A program made the position numbers and the translations under genes. DNA of 64,000 bases from contig NZ_JACHXR010000002.1 of assembly GCF_014192275.1 (NCBI RefSeq), positions 456,330-520,329 of the forward strand. Direction: 5' to 3'. The notes under the pieces are model-generated. The model made no database searches. It had not been told where the DNA came from and saw nothing but the letters and a program-made list of their open reading frames with translations. Origin of the DNA: Halomonas stenophila. Lineage in GTDB: Bacteria; Pseudomonadota; Gammaproteobacteria; Pseudomonadales; Halomonadaceae. Below, one piece after another: positions 8,697 through 17,286 of this stretch; within the stretch, counting starts at the first letter, position 1; each line of letters starts with the position of its first letter.

Positions 8697-9158
8697 ATGA
8701 TCCTGCGCCCCGCGGAGACCCGTGACCTCGCCGCGCTCTACCGTCTCGAGCAGGTCGCCTTCAGCGGCGACCGCTTCAGCCGACGCCAGCTCTGGCACCT
8801 GCTCAATCGTGCCAATGCCCTGACCCTGGTGGCCGAGGCAGCCGACGGCCGGCTGCTGGGTTACGGGACCCTGTTGTTCCGCCACGGCAGTGGCCGGGCG
8901 CGGCTGTACTCCTTCTGCGTGCACCCCGAGGCCCGCGGTGGTGGCCTGGGGCGTCGCATGCTGCAGTGGCTCGAGGACGCCGCCGGCCGGCGTGGCCGCG
9001 ACTGGCTGGTCCTGGAGGTGCGAGCCGACAACACGCCGGCCCTGGCGCTGTACCGCGGCATGGGCTTCGCCCCCTCGGACTGGCTGGGGGACTACTACGA
9101 GGATGGCTGTGCCGGCTGGCGCATGGTCAAGCCGCTGGGCCTGGCCCAGGCGGGCTAG
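8697..9158 (+). CDS. GNAT-family N-acetyltransferase
   Basis: A 153-residue protein with a full GNAT fold: motif [21 protein letters not shown], gives the acetyl-CoA pyrophosphate loop, followed by [20 protein letters not shown] (motif B). It resembles RimI-type enzymes that acetylate amino groups of peptides or amino acids. The ATG at 8697 is preceded directly by TTG, which could also initiate. About 160 bases separate it from the divergent RimK-like gene; a shared control region and a joint role (ligation plus acetylation of a peptide) are inference. Confidence 0.85.
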   Translation: MILRPAETRDLAALYRLEQVAFSGDRFSRRQLWHLLNRANALTLVAEAADGRLLGYGTLLFRHGSGRARLYSFCVHPEARGGGLGRRMLQWLEDAAGRRGRDWLVLEVRADNTPALALYRGMGFAPSDWLGDYYEDGCAGWRMVKPLGLAQAG

Positions 9159-9231
9159 TGTCAACCCGGCCGCTAGGCGACGGCGTCCCGGGCCCTTAGA
9201 ATGGCGATACCTCCACCACCGGGAAGTCCCC

Positions 9232-9717
9232 ATGCCCTCCTTCGACATCGTCTCCGAATTCGACAAGCATGAAGCCAGCAACGCCGTCGACCAGGCCAAC
9301 CGCGAGTTGCAGGGCCGCTTCGACTTCAAGGGCGTCACCGCGGGTTTCGAGCTCAGCGGCGAGAGCGTTTCCCTGGAGGCCGAGGTGGACTTCCAGCTGC
9401 GCCAGATGCTCGACGTGCTGCGCAACAAGCTGATCGCCCGGGGGATCGACCCGCGCTGCATGGATATCCAGGAGCCGGAGCTCTCCGGGGTCCGCGCCCG
9501 CCAGACGGTACTGCTCAAGCAGGGCCTGGAGCAGAAGGAGGCCAAGGACATCGTCAAGCGCATCAAGGACACCAAGCTCAAGGTCCAGGCCCAGATCCAG
9601 GGCGAGCAGGTGCGGGTCACCGGCAAGAAGCGCGACGACCTGCAGCGCGTCATGGCCCTGCTCAAGGGCGAGGAAGGCCCCGACCTGCCCTTGCAGTTCG
9701 ACAACTTCCGCGACTGA
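9232..9717 (+). CDS. yajQ: YajQ-family cyclic-di-GMP/nucleotide-binding protein
   Basis: A 161-residue protein of standard YajQ (UPF0234) length. It starts [21 protein letters not shown] and contains GRFDFKG and TGKKRDDLQ, all family signatures of the two ferredoxin-like domains. Some YajQ proteins (Xanthomonas, Pseudomonas) bind c-di-GMP and act as transcriptional co-regulators; others bind nucleotides or RNA. Which applies here is unknown. A monocistronic gene, followed by a hairpin (9741-9763). Confidence 0.95.
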   Translation: MPSFDIVSEFDKHEASNAVDQANRELQGRFDFKGVTAGFELSGESVSLEAEVDFQLRQMLDVLRNKLIARGIDPRCMDIQEPELSGVRARQTVLLKQGLEQKEAKDIVKRIKDTKLKVQAQIQGEQVRVTGKKRDDLQRVMALLKGEEGPDLPLQFDNFRD

Positions 9718-9740
9718 CCCGGGCGGAACCTGACCCCGGT

Positions 9741-9763
9741 CAAGGCCGCGGCGGGCGGCCTTG
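9741..9763 (+). terminator. yajQ terminator hairpin
   Basis: CAAGGCCGC (9741-9749) pairs with GCGGCCTTG (9755-9763) around a 5-base loop, 23 bases after the yajQ stop, followed by AAAA rather than a T-run. Its 3' arm overlaps the -35 element of the hsp20 heat-shock promoter. Confidence 0.5.
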
Positions 9764-9787
9764 AAAACCGCGCCGGCGCCACCAGTT
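9760..9787 (+). promoter_or_regulatory. Sigma-32-like promoter of hsp20
   Basis: CTTGAAA (9760-9766), a 13-base spacer and CACCAGTT (9780-9787) fit the RpoH consensus (CTTGAAA, 11-16 bases, CCCCATNT). It lies 64 bases before the Hsp20 start codon. The same spacing and -35 occur before htpG in this window. Confidence 0.6.
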
Positions 9788-9850
9788 CTGTTAGTGTCGC
9801 AAGGCAATCATCGCTTGTGCTCTGCGTCACGTCGAACGAGGAGGTGGCGT

Positions 9851-10378
9851 ATGGACCTGCAGAAATTCTCTCCCTGGAACTGGTTCCGCAGCGAGGGCCA
9901 TGAGGCTCCGGCCGCGGGCGAGGCCCGTGGCGGTGAGCTGGCACCGCTCACCAACATGCATCAGGAACTCGACCGCTGGATGGACGGCATGATGCGCCAG
10001 TTCGGCATGCCCCCCCTGGCCACGCGGTTTGGCGAGATGCCGGAACTGCTGCGCCCGCGACTGGATATCGCCGAGCGCGACCAGGACTACCTGATCACCG
10101 TCGAGGTGCCCGGCGTCGAGGAGAAGGACATCACGCTGAGCCTGGCTGACAATCGCCTGGTCATCGAGGGCGAGAAGCGCCAGGAGACCACCAGCCAGGA
10201 GGATCGCTACCAGCGGGTGGAGCGCTCCTACGGCAGTTTCCGTCGTCTGCTCGACCTGCCCGCGGATGCCCGGCTCGACGGCATCGAGGCCGCCTTCGAC
10301 AAGGGCGTGCTCAAGATCACCGTCCCGCGCAGCGGCGAGGCCAGGGCCTCTCGCCGGGAGATCCCCATCAACGGCTGA
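9851..10378 (+). CDS. Hsp20/alpha-crystallin small heat-shock protein
   Basis: A 175-residue ATP-independent holdase chaperone. The alpha-crystallin domain spans about 72-165: RPRLDIAERDQDYLITVEVPGV at its start and the conserved A-x-x-x-G-V-L motif as AAFDKGVLKITVP near the end. The N-terminal 70 residues are the variable oligomerisation arm. The ATG at 9851 follows GAGGAGG. A sigma-32-like promoter about 64 bases upstream implies heat induction. It is monocistronic with a strong GC hairpin 6 bases after the stop. Confidence 0.92.
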   Translation: MDLQKFSPWNWFRSEGHEAPAAGEARGGELAPLTNMHQELDRWMDGMMRQFGMPPLATRFGEMPELLRPRLDIAERDQDYLITVEVPGVEEKDITLSLADNRLVIEGEKRQETTSQEDRYQRVERSYGSFRRLLDLPADARLDGIEAAFDKGVLKITVPRSGEARASRREIPING

Positions 10379-10383
10379 GGCCC

Positions 10384-10411
10384 GCGGCGGGCGCCGAGGG
10401 GCGCCCGCCGC
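10384..10411 (+). terminator. hsp20 terminator hairpin
   Basis: GCGGCGGGCGCC (10384-10395) and its exact complement (10400-10411) enclose the loop GAGG. The 12-bp GC stem lacks a T-run, so it may act as a pause or a 3'-end stabiliser instead of a classic intrinsic terminator. Confidence 0.5.
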
Positions 10412-10538
10412 GCATCGCCCGCCATAGGCCCGACTTGCCGTGGCCATTGACGAAGGTCATTGGCAGGCGCTAGGGCGATGCGCTTCAATGAGGGTGACGC
10501 GCCTTCGTCGCCACGTCGCCACAGGGAGTGAGCGCCCG

Positions 10539-10916
10539 ATGTCCCATGCACGCCGTGCCGCTTTCATGACCCTGGCCGGAATCAGCTTCCTGCTGGGCGT
10601 GATCGGCGCCTTCCTGCCCCTGCTGCCCACCACCTGCTTCATGCTGCTGGCGGTCTGGTCGGCCTCCAGGGGCTCGCCGCGATTCGCCGGCTGGATCCGT
10701 CGCCATCCGCGCTTCGGGCCGGCGGTGACGGCCTGGGAAGGAGAGCGGGCGATTCCCCGCCATGCCAAGTGGCTGGCCGGCGCCATGCTGGTCGTCTCGA
10801 TGCTGGTGCTGGCCCTCACCGTCGGCCAGCTGTGGCTGAAGCTGGGGCTGATCGCCGGGCTCACGCTGGTGGGCCTGTGGATCGTCACCCGGCCGGAGCC
10901 CGTCGTCGAGTCCTGA
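10539..10916 (+). CDS. YbaN/DUF454 family membrane protein
   Basis: A 125-residue protein with a conserved DUF454 start: GISFLLGVIGAFLPLLPTTCFMLLAVWSASRGSPRF, then a W-I-R-R-HPRFGPAV loop and two more hydrophobic helices. It is an inner-membrane protein of unknown function. The ATG at 10539 was chosen because of AGGGAG upstream; an in-frame ATG at 10440 lacks a ribosome binding site. It stands alone between hsp20 and pepN. Confidence 0.85.
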   Translation: MSHARRAAFMTLAGISFLLGVIGAFLPLLPTTCFMLLAVWSASRGSPRFAGWIRRHPRFGPAVTAWEGERAIPRHAKWLAGAMLVVSMLVLALTVGQLWLKLGLIAGLTLVGLWIVTRPEPVVES

Positions 10917-10998
10917 GGGGTTGCCGCCGTCGCCACTTTGAGGTCCGGGCCGGGAGCGCCGTACAATGGCCGGCAATTCTCGACAGGAGCCATCCTCG

Positions 10999-13629
10999 AT
11001 GTCCGAACCGCAACCGACCTACCTGAGCGACTACCGTGCTCCCGCCTACCGGGTCACCCATACCGAGCTGACCTTCGACCTCGATCCCGCCGCCACCCGC
11101 GTCAAGGCCCGCCTGCACCTCGAGCGTCACCCCGAGCGGCAGGCCGGCGAGCCGCTGGAGCTCGACGGTGAGCAGCTCGACCTCAAGGCCATCGCCATCG
11201 ACGGCCAGCCCCTGGGGGCGGACGAGTATGCGCTCACCGAGCGCGGCCTGCGGGTGGACCGGGTGCCGGAGCGCTTCCTGCTGGATACCGAGGTGGAGAT
11301 CGCCCCCGAGGACAATACGGCGCTCGAGGGGCTCTACCGGTCGAGCGGGATGTTCTGCACCCAGTGCGAGGCCGAGGGCTTTCGCCGCATCACCTTCTAT
11401 CCCGATCGCCCGGACGTCATGGCCACCTTCTCGACCACGGTGATCGGCGATGCCGCGAGCCTGCCGGTGCTGCTCTCCAACGGCAATCCGGTGGAGCGGG
11501 GCAGCCTGCCGGGCGAGCGTCACTTCGTGACCTGGGAGGATCCCCACCCCAAGCCCAGCTACCTGTTCGCCCTGGTGGCCGGCGACCTGAAGAAGGTCGA
11601 GGACCGCTTCATCACCCTGAGCGGCCGTGAGGTCAGCCTGCAGATCTGGGTCGAGGAAGAGAACCTGGGCAAGACCGATCACGCCATGGCCTCCCTGAAG
11701 CGCGCCATGCGCTGGGACGAGGAGACCTACGGCCGGGAATACGACCTCGACCTGTTCATGATCGTGGCGGTCAACGACTTCAACATGGGCGCCATGGAGA
11801 ACAAGGGGCTCAACATCTTCAACTCGGCGGCGGTGCTGACCCATCCCCAGACCGCCACCGATGCCGCCTTCCAGCGGGTCGAGGGCATCGTCGCCCACGA
11901 GTACTTCCATAACTGGTCGGGCAACCGGGTGACCTGCCGCGACTGGTTCCAGCTGTCGCTCAAGGAAGGCTTCACCGTCTTCCGCGATCAGTGCTTCTCG
12001 GCGGACACCAACTCGGCGCCGGTCAAGCGCATCGAGGAGGTCTCCTTCTTCCGCACCGCCCAGTTCGCCGAGGATGCCGGGCCCACCGCCCATCCGGTGC
12101 GGCCGGACCATTACATCGAGATCGGCAACTTCTACACCCTGACCATCTACGAGAAGGGCGCCGAGATCGTGCGCATGCTGCGCAACCTGGTGGGCTGGGA
12201 GGCCTTCCGCCGCGGCGCCGACCGCTACTTCGCGCGCTTCGACGGCCAGGCGGTGACCATCGAGGACTTCGTGGGCTGCATGGCGGAGGCCTCCGGCCAG
12301 GACCTCGACCAGTTCATGCGCTGGTACTCCCAGGCCGGCACCCCGGAGATCGACGCCCACGGCGAGTACGACTACGCCAACGGCGTCTATCGCCTGGTGC
12401 TGCGCCAGCGCACCCCGGCCACGCCGGGCCAGCCCGACAAGCAGGCGCTGCACATCCCGATCCGGCTGGGTCTGGTCGGCACCAAGACCGGGCGCGACCT
12501 GGCGTTGACCCTGGACGGCGAGGCGCTGGGCCGCGATGCGGTGATCCACCTGCGCGAGGACGAGCAGGAGTTCGTCTTCACCGACGTGGAGGAGGCCCCG
12601 GTGCCGTCGCTGCTGCGCGGCTTCTCGGCGCCGGTCAAGCTGCACTACCCCTACTCCCGTGAAGACCTGGCCTTCCTGCTGGCCAACGACAGCGATGGCT
12701 TCAATCGTTGGGATGCCGGGCAGCGCCTGGCGCTGCTGGCCCTCGATGATTTGATCGCCGCCCATCGCAACGGCGTGGAGAAGGTCATGGACCCGCGGGT
12801 GGTGGAGGCCTTCCGGGCCCTGCTCGATACCGATACCGACGACAAGGCGGTGCTCGCGGAGATGCTGACCCTGCCCTCCGAGGCCTATATCGCCGAGCAG
12901 CAGCCGCTGGTCGACGTCGATGCCATCCACGCGGCCCGTCTCTTCGTCAAGCAGTCCCTGGCGCTGGCCCTGCGCGACGACTTCCTGCGGGTCTACGAGG
13001 CGAACCGCCTCGACGCGCCCTACGCGCCGGAGCCCGAGCAGATCGGCGCGCGCAGCCTGAAGAACGTCGCCTTGTCCTACCTGATGAGCATCGAGGACGA
13101 GGAAGGCATCGAGCTGGCCCGTCGCCAGTTCGAGGCGGATCACAACATGAGCGACGTTCGCCAGGCCCTGACCCTGCTGACCCACAGCAGCCGCGGCGAC
13201 CTCGCGGACCCGGCGCTGCGGGCCTTCGGCGAGAAGTGGGCCCATGACCCGCTGGTCATGGACCAGTGGTTCAGCATCCAGGTGATGCGCCCGCAGTCGG
13301 ATGCCCTGGATCGGGTCAAGTTCCTGATGGATCACCCGGCGTTCTCGCTGACCAACCCCAACAAGGTGCGGGCGCTGATCGGTGCCTTCGCCCAGAACCG
13401 GGTCAACTTCCACCGCCTCGACGGCGAGGGCTACAAGCTGCTGGCCGATGTGGTCATCGAACTCAATCGCCTGAACCCGGAGATCGCCGCCCGGCTGGTC
13501 ACGCCGCTGACCCGCTGGCAGCGCTTCGACGAGGCGCGCCAGACCCTGATGAAGGCCGAGCTCGAGCGCATCCGCGGCGAGGCGCTCTCGCCCAATGTCT
13601 ATGAGGTGATCGAGAAGGCGCTGGCCTGA
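10999..13629 (+). CDS. pepN: Aminopeptidase N
   Basis: An 876-residue M1-family zinc aminopeptidase, cytoplasmic, that removes N-terminal residues from peptides. The exopeptidase motif GAMEN is at 264-268 and the zinc motif HEYFH at 300-304, with the downstream Glu in LKEGFTVFRDQ. The C-terminal half (about 450-876) is the DUF3458 beta-sandwich and helical-arch region of bacterial PepN. Length matches E. coli PepN (870). The ATG at 10999 follows AGGAG (10985-10989); a further in-frame ATG at 10966 is upstream of that site. A 40-base palindrome follows the stop. Confidence 0.97.
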   Translation: MSEPQPTYLSDYRAPAYRVTHTELTFDLDPAATRVKARLHLERHPERQAGEPLELDGEQLDLKAIAIDGQPLGADEYALTERGLRVDRVPERFLLDTEVEIAPEDNTALEGLYRSSGMFCTQCEAEGFRRITFYPDRPDVMATFSTTVIGDAASLPVLLSNGNPVERGSLPGERHFVTWEDPHPKPSYLFALVAGDLKKVEDRFITLSGREVSLQIWVEEENLGKTDHAMASLKRAMRWDEETYGREYDLDLFMIVAVNDFNMGAMENKGLNIFNSAAVLTHPQTATDAAFQRVEGIVAHEYFHNWSGNRVTCRDWFQLSLKEGFTVFRDQCFSADTNSAPVKRIEEVSFFRTAQFAEDAGPTAHPVRPDHYIEIGNFYTLTIYEKGAEIVRMLRNLVGWEAFRRGADRYFARFDGQAVTIEDFVGCMAEASGQDLDQFMRWYSQAGTPEIDAHGEYDYANGVYRLVLRQRTPATPGQPDKQALHIPIRLGLVGTKTGRDLALTLDGEALGRDAVIHLREDEQEFVFTDVEEAPVPSLLRGFSAPVKLHYPYSREDLAFLLANDSDGFNRWDAGQRLALLALDDLIAAHRNGVEKVMDPRVVEAFRALLDTDTDDKAVLAEMLTLPSEAYIAEQQPLVDVDAIHAARLFVKQSLALALRDDFLRVYEANRLDAPYAPEPEQIGARSLKNVALSYLMSIEDEEGIELARRQFEADHNMSDVRQALTLLTHSSRGDLADPALRAFGEKWAHDPLVMDQWFSIQVMRPQSDALDRVKFLMDHPAFSLTNPNKVRALIGAFAQNRVNFHRLDGEGYKLLADVVIELNRLNPEIAARLVTPLTRWQRFDEARQTLMKAELERIRGEALSPNVYEVIEKALA

Positions 13630-13646
13630 CCCGTCGGCTCACCCCG

Positions 13647-13686
13647 GACACGACGACGCCGCCCCGCGGGGCGGCGTCGTCGTGTC
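13647..13686. terminator. 40-base perfect palindrome, bidirectional terminator
   Basis: Bases 13647-13686 are exactly self-complementary (arms start GACACGACGACGCCGCCCCG), with no spacer in the centre. It sits 17 bases after pepN and 11 bases before the stop of the convergent membrane-protein gene, so it can form a hairpin in both transcripts. No T-run is present. Confidence 0.65.
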
Positions 13687-13697
13687 GGCCCGTCCCA

Positions 13698-13985
13698 CTA
13701 GTGGATCAGCCAGCTGAGGACGGTCGCCCCCAGGAAGGCCCAGATCAACGCGACGATGATGGCCTGGCGCATGATCGCGCGCAGGGCCTTCCACAACAGC
13801 CAGAGGCCGAAGGCCAGCACCAGCAGGCTGAGCAGCGAGGGGGCGATGCCGAGGGTGTCGGAGGTGCCCTGGATGAAGCCGCTCACGGCCTCGTCGAGGC
13901 CGCCGAAGAAGCCGAGCAGGGCGTCGACGAGGTAGCGGATGAACTGGCCGAAGGCCTGGCCGATGAAGTCGAAGGCGTCTTGCAT
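13698..13985 (-). CDS. Small hydrophobic membrane protein, unknown family
   Basis: A 95-residue protein with an amphipathic N-terminal half (FDFIGQAFGQFIRYLVDALLG) and two strong hydrophobic segments near residues 47-65 and 72-92, separated by the basic loop KALRAIMRQ. Both features suggest an inner-membrane protein. I do not recognise a family. ATG at 13985. It lies between pepN and the Kef-type antiporter, convergent with pepN, and separated from the antiporter by a hairpin, so it is probably transcribed alone or by read-through. Confidence 0.65.
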   Translation of the reverse strand: MQDAFDFIGQAFGQFIRYLVDALLGFFGGLDEAVSGFIQGTSDTLGIAPSLLSLLVLAFGLWLLWKALRAIMRQAIIVALIWAFLGATVLSWLIH

Positions 13986-14010
13986 GGAGTCTGGGGTCCT
14001 GTGGCAGCAG

Positions 14011-14040
14011 GGGGCCGGCGGCAGGGTGGCCGCCGGCCCC
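14011..14040 (-). terminator. Terminator hairpin of the antiporter gene
   Basis: GGGGCCGGCGGC (14011-14022) pairs with its complement (14029-14040) around a 6-base loop, about 50 bases beyond the antiporter stop on the minus strand and upstream of the small membrane-protein gene. The 12-bp stem has no T-run. Confidence 0.5.
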
Positions 14041-14092
14041 GGGATCGAGGTTCAAGTATCGCGACAAGGCTTCCCGCAAGGCAAGGCGGGGC

Positions 14093-15691
14093 TCAGCCCA
14101 GCTGGCTGGTCCGCGAGGCGATGCCGGCCTCCTCCGCGGCGCTGTCGGCGAGTGCCCGGCCCGCCTCGTCGTAGACGTGGAAGACGGCGTGGGCGCCGAG
14201 CTCGCGGATCGGCTCGATCTCCTCGGGGAACTCCACCACCGCGGTGATCCGCCCCTGGAAGCGGCGCGAGCGCAGCTGCTTGAGGGCGAAGAGGTTGCCG
14301 GAATGGTGGGGCATGGCCAGCACCACCATGCGCACGTCCGGCGACATCAGCAGCTTGTCCCAGAAGTCGGAATCCACGGCATCCCCCTCCAGCACGTTGA
14401 AGCCGCGGGCGGTGAGCCGCTTGACGCTCTTGGGGTTGCTGTCGATGCCCAGCACCTGCAGGCCGTACTCCTTCTGCAGGCGGCGATAGACGCTGCGCCC
14501 GATGCGGCCCATGCCCAGCACCACCGCCTCGGCATCGCCGACCTCGATGGGCCGGTCGCTGGGCGAGAGTTCGCTGATGTCGATGGCCGGCAGGCGCGGT
14601 TCCACCCAGCGGTAGATCCGTTCGCTGAAGCCGTTGAGGATCGCCGAGGCGCCGAAGCTCAGGGCCACCGCCAGCGACAGCACCACCAGCCAGTTGGCCG
14701 GCAGCCAGCCGTTGCTGGCGGCGATGGCGGCCACGATCAGGCCGAATTCCGAGTAGTTGGTCAGGCTCAGCGTCGACAGCACCGAGGTCCGGTGGCGCAT
14801 GCGGAAGCGCAGGAAGACCCACTGGTAGAGCAGGCTCTTCAGCGGCAGCAGGAGCACCAGCAGCAGGGCGATGCCGAGCAGTTCCCAACTGGGCATCGCG
14901 GTCAGGCCGAGGCTCAGGAAGAAGCCGACCAGCAGCAGCTCCTTGAGGCTGAACATCGAGCGGGCCAGGGTCTGGGCGGCGGGGTGGGGAGCCAGCAGCA
15001 GGCCGATGATCAGGGCGCCGAGGTCGCCCTTGACGCCCAGCGCCTCGAACAGCGCATAGCCCAGCACCAGGGCCAGCAGCATGCCGAACAGCATCTGCAT
15101 CTCGCCGTGTCCCAGGCGGTCGAGCAGGGCGCGCAGGGCCGGCGCCAGGGGGATCAGCAGCACCAGGGCCAGGGCCCAGGGGCTCGGCAGGGAGCCGGTG
15201 GAGGCGGTGAGGAAGACCACCGCGAAGATGTCCTGCATGATCAGCACGCCGATGGCCAGGCGGCCATAGGCGGTCTGGGTCTCGCTGCGCTTTTCCAGTA
15301 CCTTGACCACGAAGACCGTGCTGGAGAAGGACAGCGCGAAGCCGAGCAGGGCCAGGGTCTGCCAGCCGGTATCCGCCAGCAGCGGCAGGCCCAGCCACTT
15401 GAGCAGCGAGAACAGGCCCATCATCGACAGCGTCGAGGCGAGCATGTGCAGTGAGGCGCCTCCCCAGACGTCGTTGCGCAGCAGGGTGCGAATGTCCAGC
15501 TTGAGGCCGATGCTGAACAGCAGCAGCGTGACCCCCACATCGGCCAGGATGTCGAGGAGTGGCGTGGCATCATATCCCAGGGCATTGAGCACGAAGCCGC
15601 CGGCCAGGAACCCCACCAGGGGCGGCAGGCGAAGGCTCATGGCGGTCAGGCCGCCGAGGAAGGCCGCGAGAATGAAGGCCGGATCGATCAT
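14093..15691 (-). CDS. CPA2 (Kef-type) cation:proton antiporter with TrkA-N domain
   Basis: A 532-residue protein. The first about 375 residues are a CPA2 exchanger with 11-12 hydrophobic segments, including LIMQDIFAVVFL and LVGFFLSLGLTAMPS. About residues 385-500 form a RCK/TrkA N-terminal NAD-binding domain, with VVLGMGRIGRSVYRRL and a VLEGDAVDSDFWDKL stretch. It is closest in layout to YbaL/KefB-like potassium or sodium proton exchangers; ion choice cannot be read from sequence. The ATG at 15691 follows AGGGAGA. It lies alone. In a halophile it could serve ion or pH homeostasis (inference). Confidence 0.88.
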   Translation of the reverse strand: MIDPAFILAAFLGGLTAMSLRLPPLVGFLAGGFVLNALGYDATPLLDILADVGVTLLLFSIGLKLDIRTLLRNDVWGGASLHMLASTLSMMGLFSLLKWLGLPLLADTGWQTLALLGFALSFSSTVFVVKVLEKRSETQTAYGRLAIGVLIMQDIFAVVFLTASTGSLPSPWALALVLLIPLAPALRALLDRLGHGEMQMLFGMLLALVLGYALFEALGVKGDLGALIIGLLLAPHPAAQTLARSMFSLKELLLVGFFLSLGLTAMPSWELLGIALLLVLLLPLKSLLYQWVFLRFRMRHRTSVLSTLSLTNYSEFGLIVAAIAASNGWLPANWLVVLSLAVALSFGASAILNGFSERIYRWVEPRLPAIDISELSPSDRPIEVGDAEAVVLGMGRIGRSVYRRLQKEYGLQVLGIDSNPKSVKRLTARGFNVLEGDAVDSDFWDKLLMSPDVRMVVLAMPHHSGNLFALKQLRSRRFQGRITAVVEFPEEIEPIRELGAHAVFHVYDEAGRALADSAAEEAGIASRTSQLG

Positions 15692-15830
15692 GACGTCTCC
15701 CTGTGCCGGATGTCCCGGGAAGACGGATAGTGTAAGGAAGTCATAAAGTGAATGGCATTCATCTTTTCACCGTGCCGGTCTCGCGTGAAGCGTGCATGAC
15801 CGCGGCAGGAAGCAAGGGAGCGGGAATGCG

Positions 15831-16763
15831 ATGGCCACGCTGATCCTCAACGGCAAGTCGGCCCAACTGTCGGCGGTACGCGAGGCGGTGTTCGCCTGTC
15901 GCGACGCGGGGCTGGCCCTGGAGGTCTGGGTCACCTGGGAGGCCGGTGATGCCGCCCGCCTGGCCGAGTGGGCCGGTCAGGCGGGCGTCGACCGGGTGAT
16001 CGCCGCGGGTGGCGACGGCACCGTCAACGAGGTCACCAGCGGGCTGATGCGCCTGCCGCGGCAGCGGCGACCGGCCCTCGGCATCCTGCCGCTGGGCAGC
16101 GCCAACGACCTGGCGACCGCGCTGGGGCTGCCGCTGGAGGTCGATGCGGCGCTGCGGGTGGCCCTGCAGGAGGCGGCGCGGCCCATCGACGTGCCGCACC
16201 TGGACGGCCGCCACTTCCTCAACATGGCCACCGGCGGCTTCGGCGCCGAGGTCACCTCATCGACCCCCAAGAGCCTCAAGCGCCTGTTGGGCGGCGGTGC
16301 CTACTCGCTGATCGGTGCGCTCAAGGCCTGGCAGTATCAACCCTACCCGGGGCGGTTGCGCTGGGCCGGTGGCGAGCGCCAGGCCTCCCTGTTCGTGCTG
16401 GCCATGGGCAACGGCACCCGTTCCGGCGGTGGCCAGCGGCTGACTCCCGAGGCGAGGATCGACGACGGCCTGCTGGACGTGCTGGTGCTGCGCGACTTCC
16501 GTTCCTTGCACGACATGTGGCGCATGCGCCAGGAACTGCAGGTGCGACCCGCCGAGGGTGCCTTCGTCGAGGCCTTCCGCACCCCCTGGTTGAGCTTCGA
16601 GGGCGAGCGGTCGCTGCCGCTGACGCTGGATGGCGAGCCCTGCCAGCGCCAGGGCTTCCGCGTCGAGGTCGACGCCGGTGCCCTCGACCTGGTGGTGCCG
16701 GCAGACTGCCCGCTGCTTGCCTCAGGGAGTGCTGGCCAGCCGCGGGCCGCCGCGGCATCATGA
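15831..16763 (+). CDS. yegS: Lipid kinase YegS-like (diacylglycerol kinase family)
   Basis: A 310-residue protein with the diacylglycerol kinase catalytic domain (about 1-125): ATLILNGKS at the N-terminus and the nucleotide-binding GGDGTVNEV, followed by LGILPLGSANDLATALGLP. The C-terminal beta-sandwich contains MGNGTRSGGGQRLTPEA and LTLDGEPC. YegS phosphorylates phosphatidylglycerol in vitro. The ATG at 15831 was chosen over 15792 by comparison with family N-termini; an AGGGAG lies upstream. It is followed after 33 bases by a VOC protein, which may be cotranscribed. Confidence 0.92.
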   Translation: MATLILNGKSAQLSAVREAVFACRDAGLALEVWVTWEAGDAARLAEWAGQAGVDRVIAAGGDGTVNEVTSGLMRLPRQRRPALGILPLGSANDLATALGLPLEVDAALRVALQEAARPIDVPHLDGRHFLNMATGGFGAEVTSSTPKSLKRLLGGGAYSLIGALKAWQYQPYPGRLRWAGGERQASLFVLAMGNGTRSGGGQRLTPEARIDDGLLDVLVLRDFRSLHDMWRMRQELQVRPAEGAFVEAFRTPWLSFEGERSLPLTLDGEPCQRQGFRVEVDAGALDLVVPADCPLLASGSAGQPRAAAAS

Positions 16764-16796
16764 AGCCTTCGTCCATCGACATCCGGAGATCGTGTC

Positions 16797-17225
16797 ATGC
16801 TGACTCCCTTCCATCTCGCCGTGCCGGTGCGTGACCTGGCCGAGGCCCGCCGCTTCTATGGCGAACTGCTGGGCTGCGACGAGGGGCGCTCGAGCGATAC
16901 CTGGGTCGACTTCGACCTGTTCGGCCATCAGTTCGTCTGCCACCTCGACCCGGCCCTCGGCGAGGCGCCCCAGGCGGGTCATCGCAACCCCGTCGATGGC
17001 CATGGGGTGCCGGTCCCGCACTTCGGTGTGGTGCTGGAAATGCCCGCCTGGGAGGCGCTGGTCGACCGCCTGACCGCGGCGGGCGTGCGCTTCGAGATCG
17101 AGCCGTACATCCGCTTTCGCGACGAGCCCGGCGAGCAGGCCACGATGTTCTTCCGTGACCCCAGCGGCAACGCCCTCGAGTTCAAGGCCTTCCGGGATAT
17201 CCAGGGGCAGCTGTTCGCCCGGTGA
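16797..17225 (+). CDS. VOC/glyoxalase-like protein
   Basis: A 142-residue single-domain vicinal oxygen chelate protein with two beta-alpha-beta-beta-beta repeats. The N-terminal [22 protein letters not shown] carries the first metal-ligand histidine, and the C-terminal [15 protein letters not shown] carries the last ligand glutamate, as in glyoxalase I, dioxygenases and fosfomycin-resistance proteins. The exact reaction is unknown. The ATG at 16797 follows GGAGA. It probably shares a transcript with yegS. Confidence 0.83.
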   Translation: MLTPFHLAVPVRDLAEARRFYGELLGCDEGRSSDTWVDFDLFGHQFVCHLDPALGEAPQAGHRNPVDGHGVPVPHFGVVLEMPAWEALVDRLTAAGVRFEIEPYIRFRDEPGEQATMFFRDPSGNALEFKAFRDIQGQLFAR

Positions 17226-17286
17226 ACTCGCCTTGCGGTGGCGATGTCGCTCTGGTGGAATAACCCTCCACTCAAGGGAGAGAAGG

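Noticed and set aside
10885-13413. Very long antisense open frame (842 codons) across pepN
   Set aside because: The opposite strand encodes a clear full-length PepN with GAMEN and HEXXH. The antisense frame is a by-product of high GC and codon periodicity, is rich in Gly, Val, Leu and His, and has no ribosome site.
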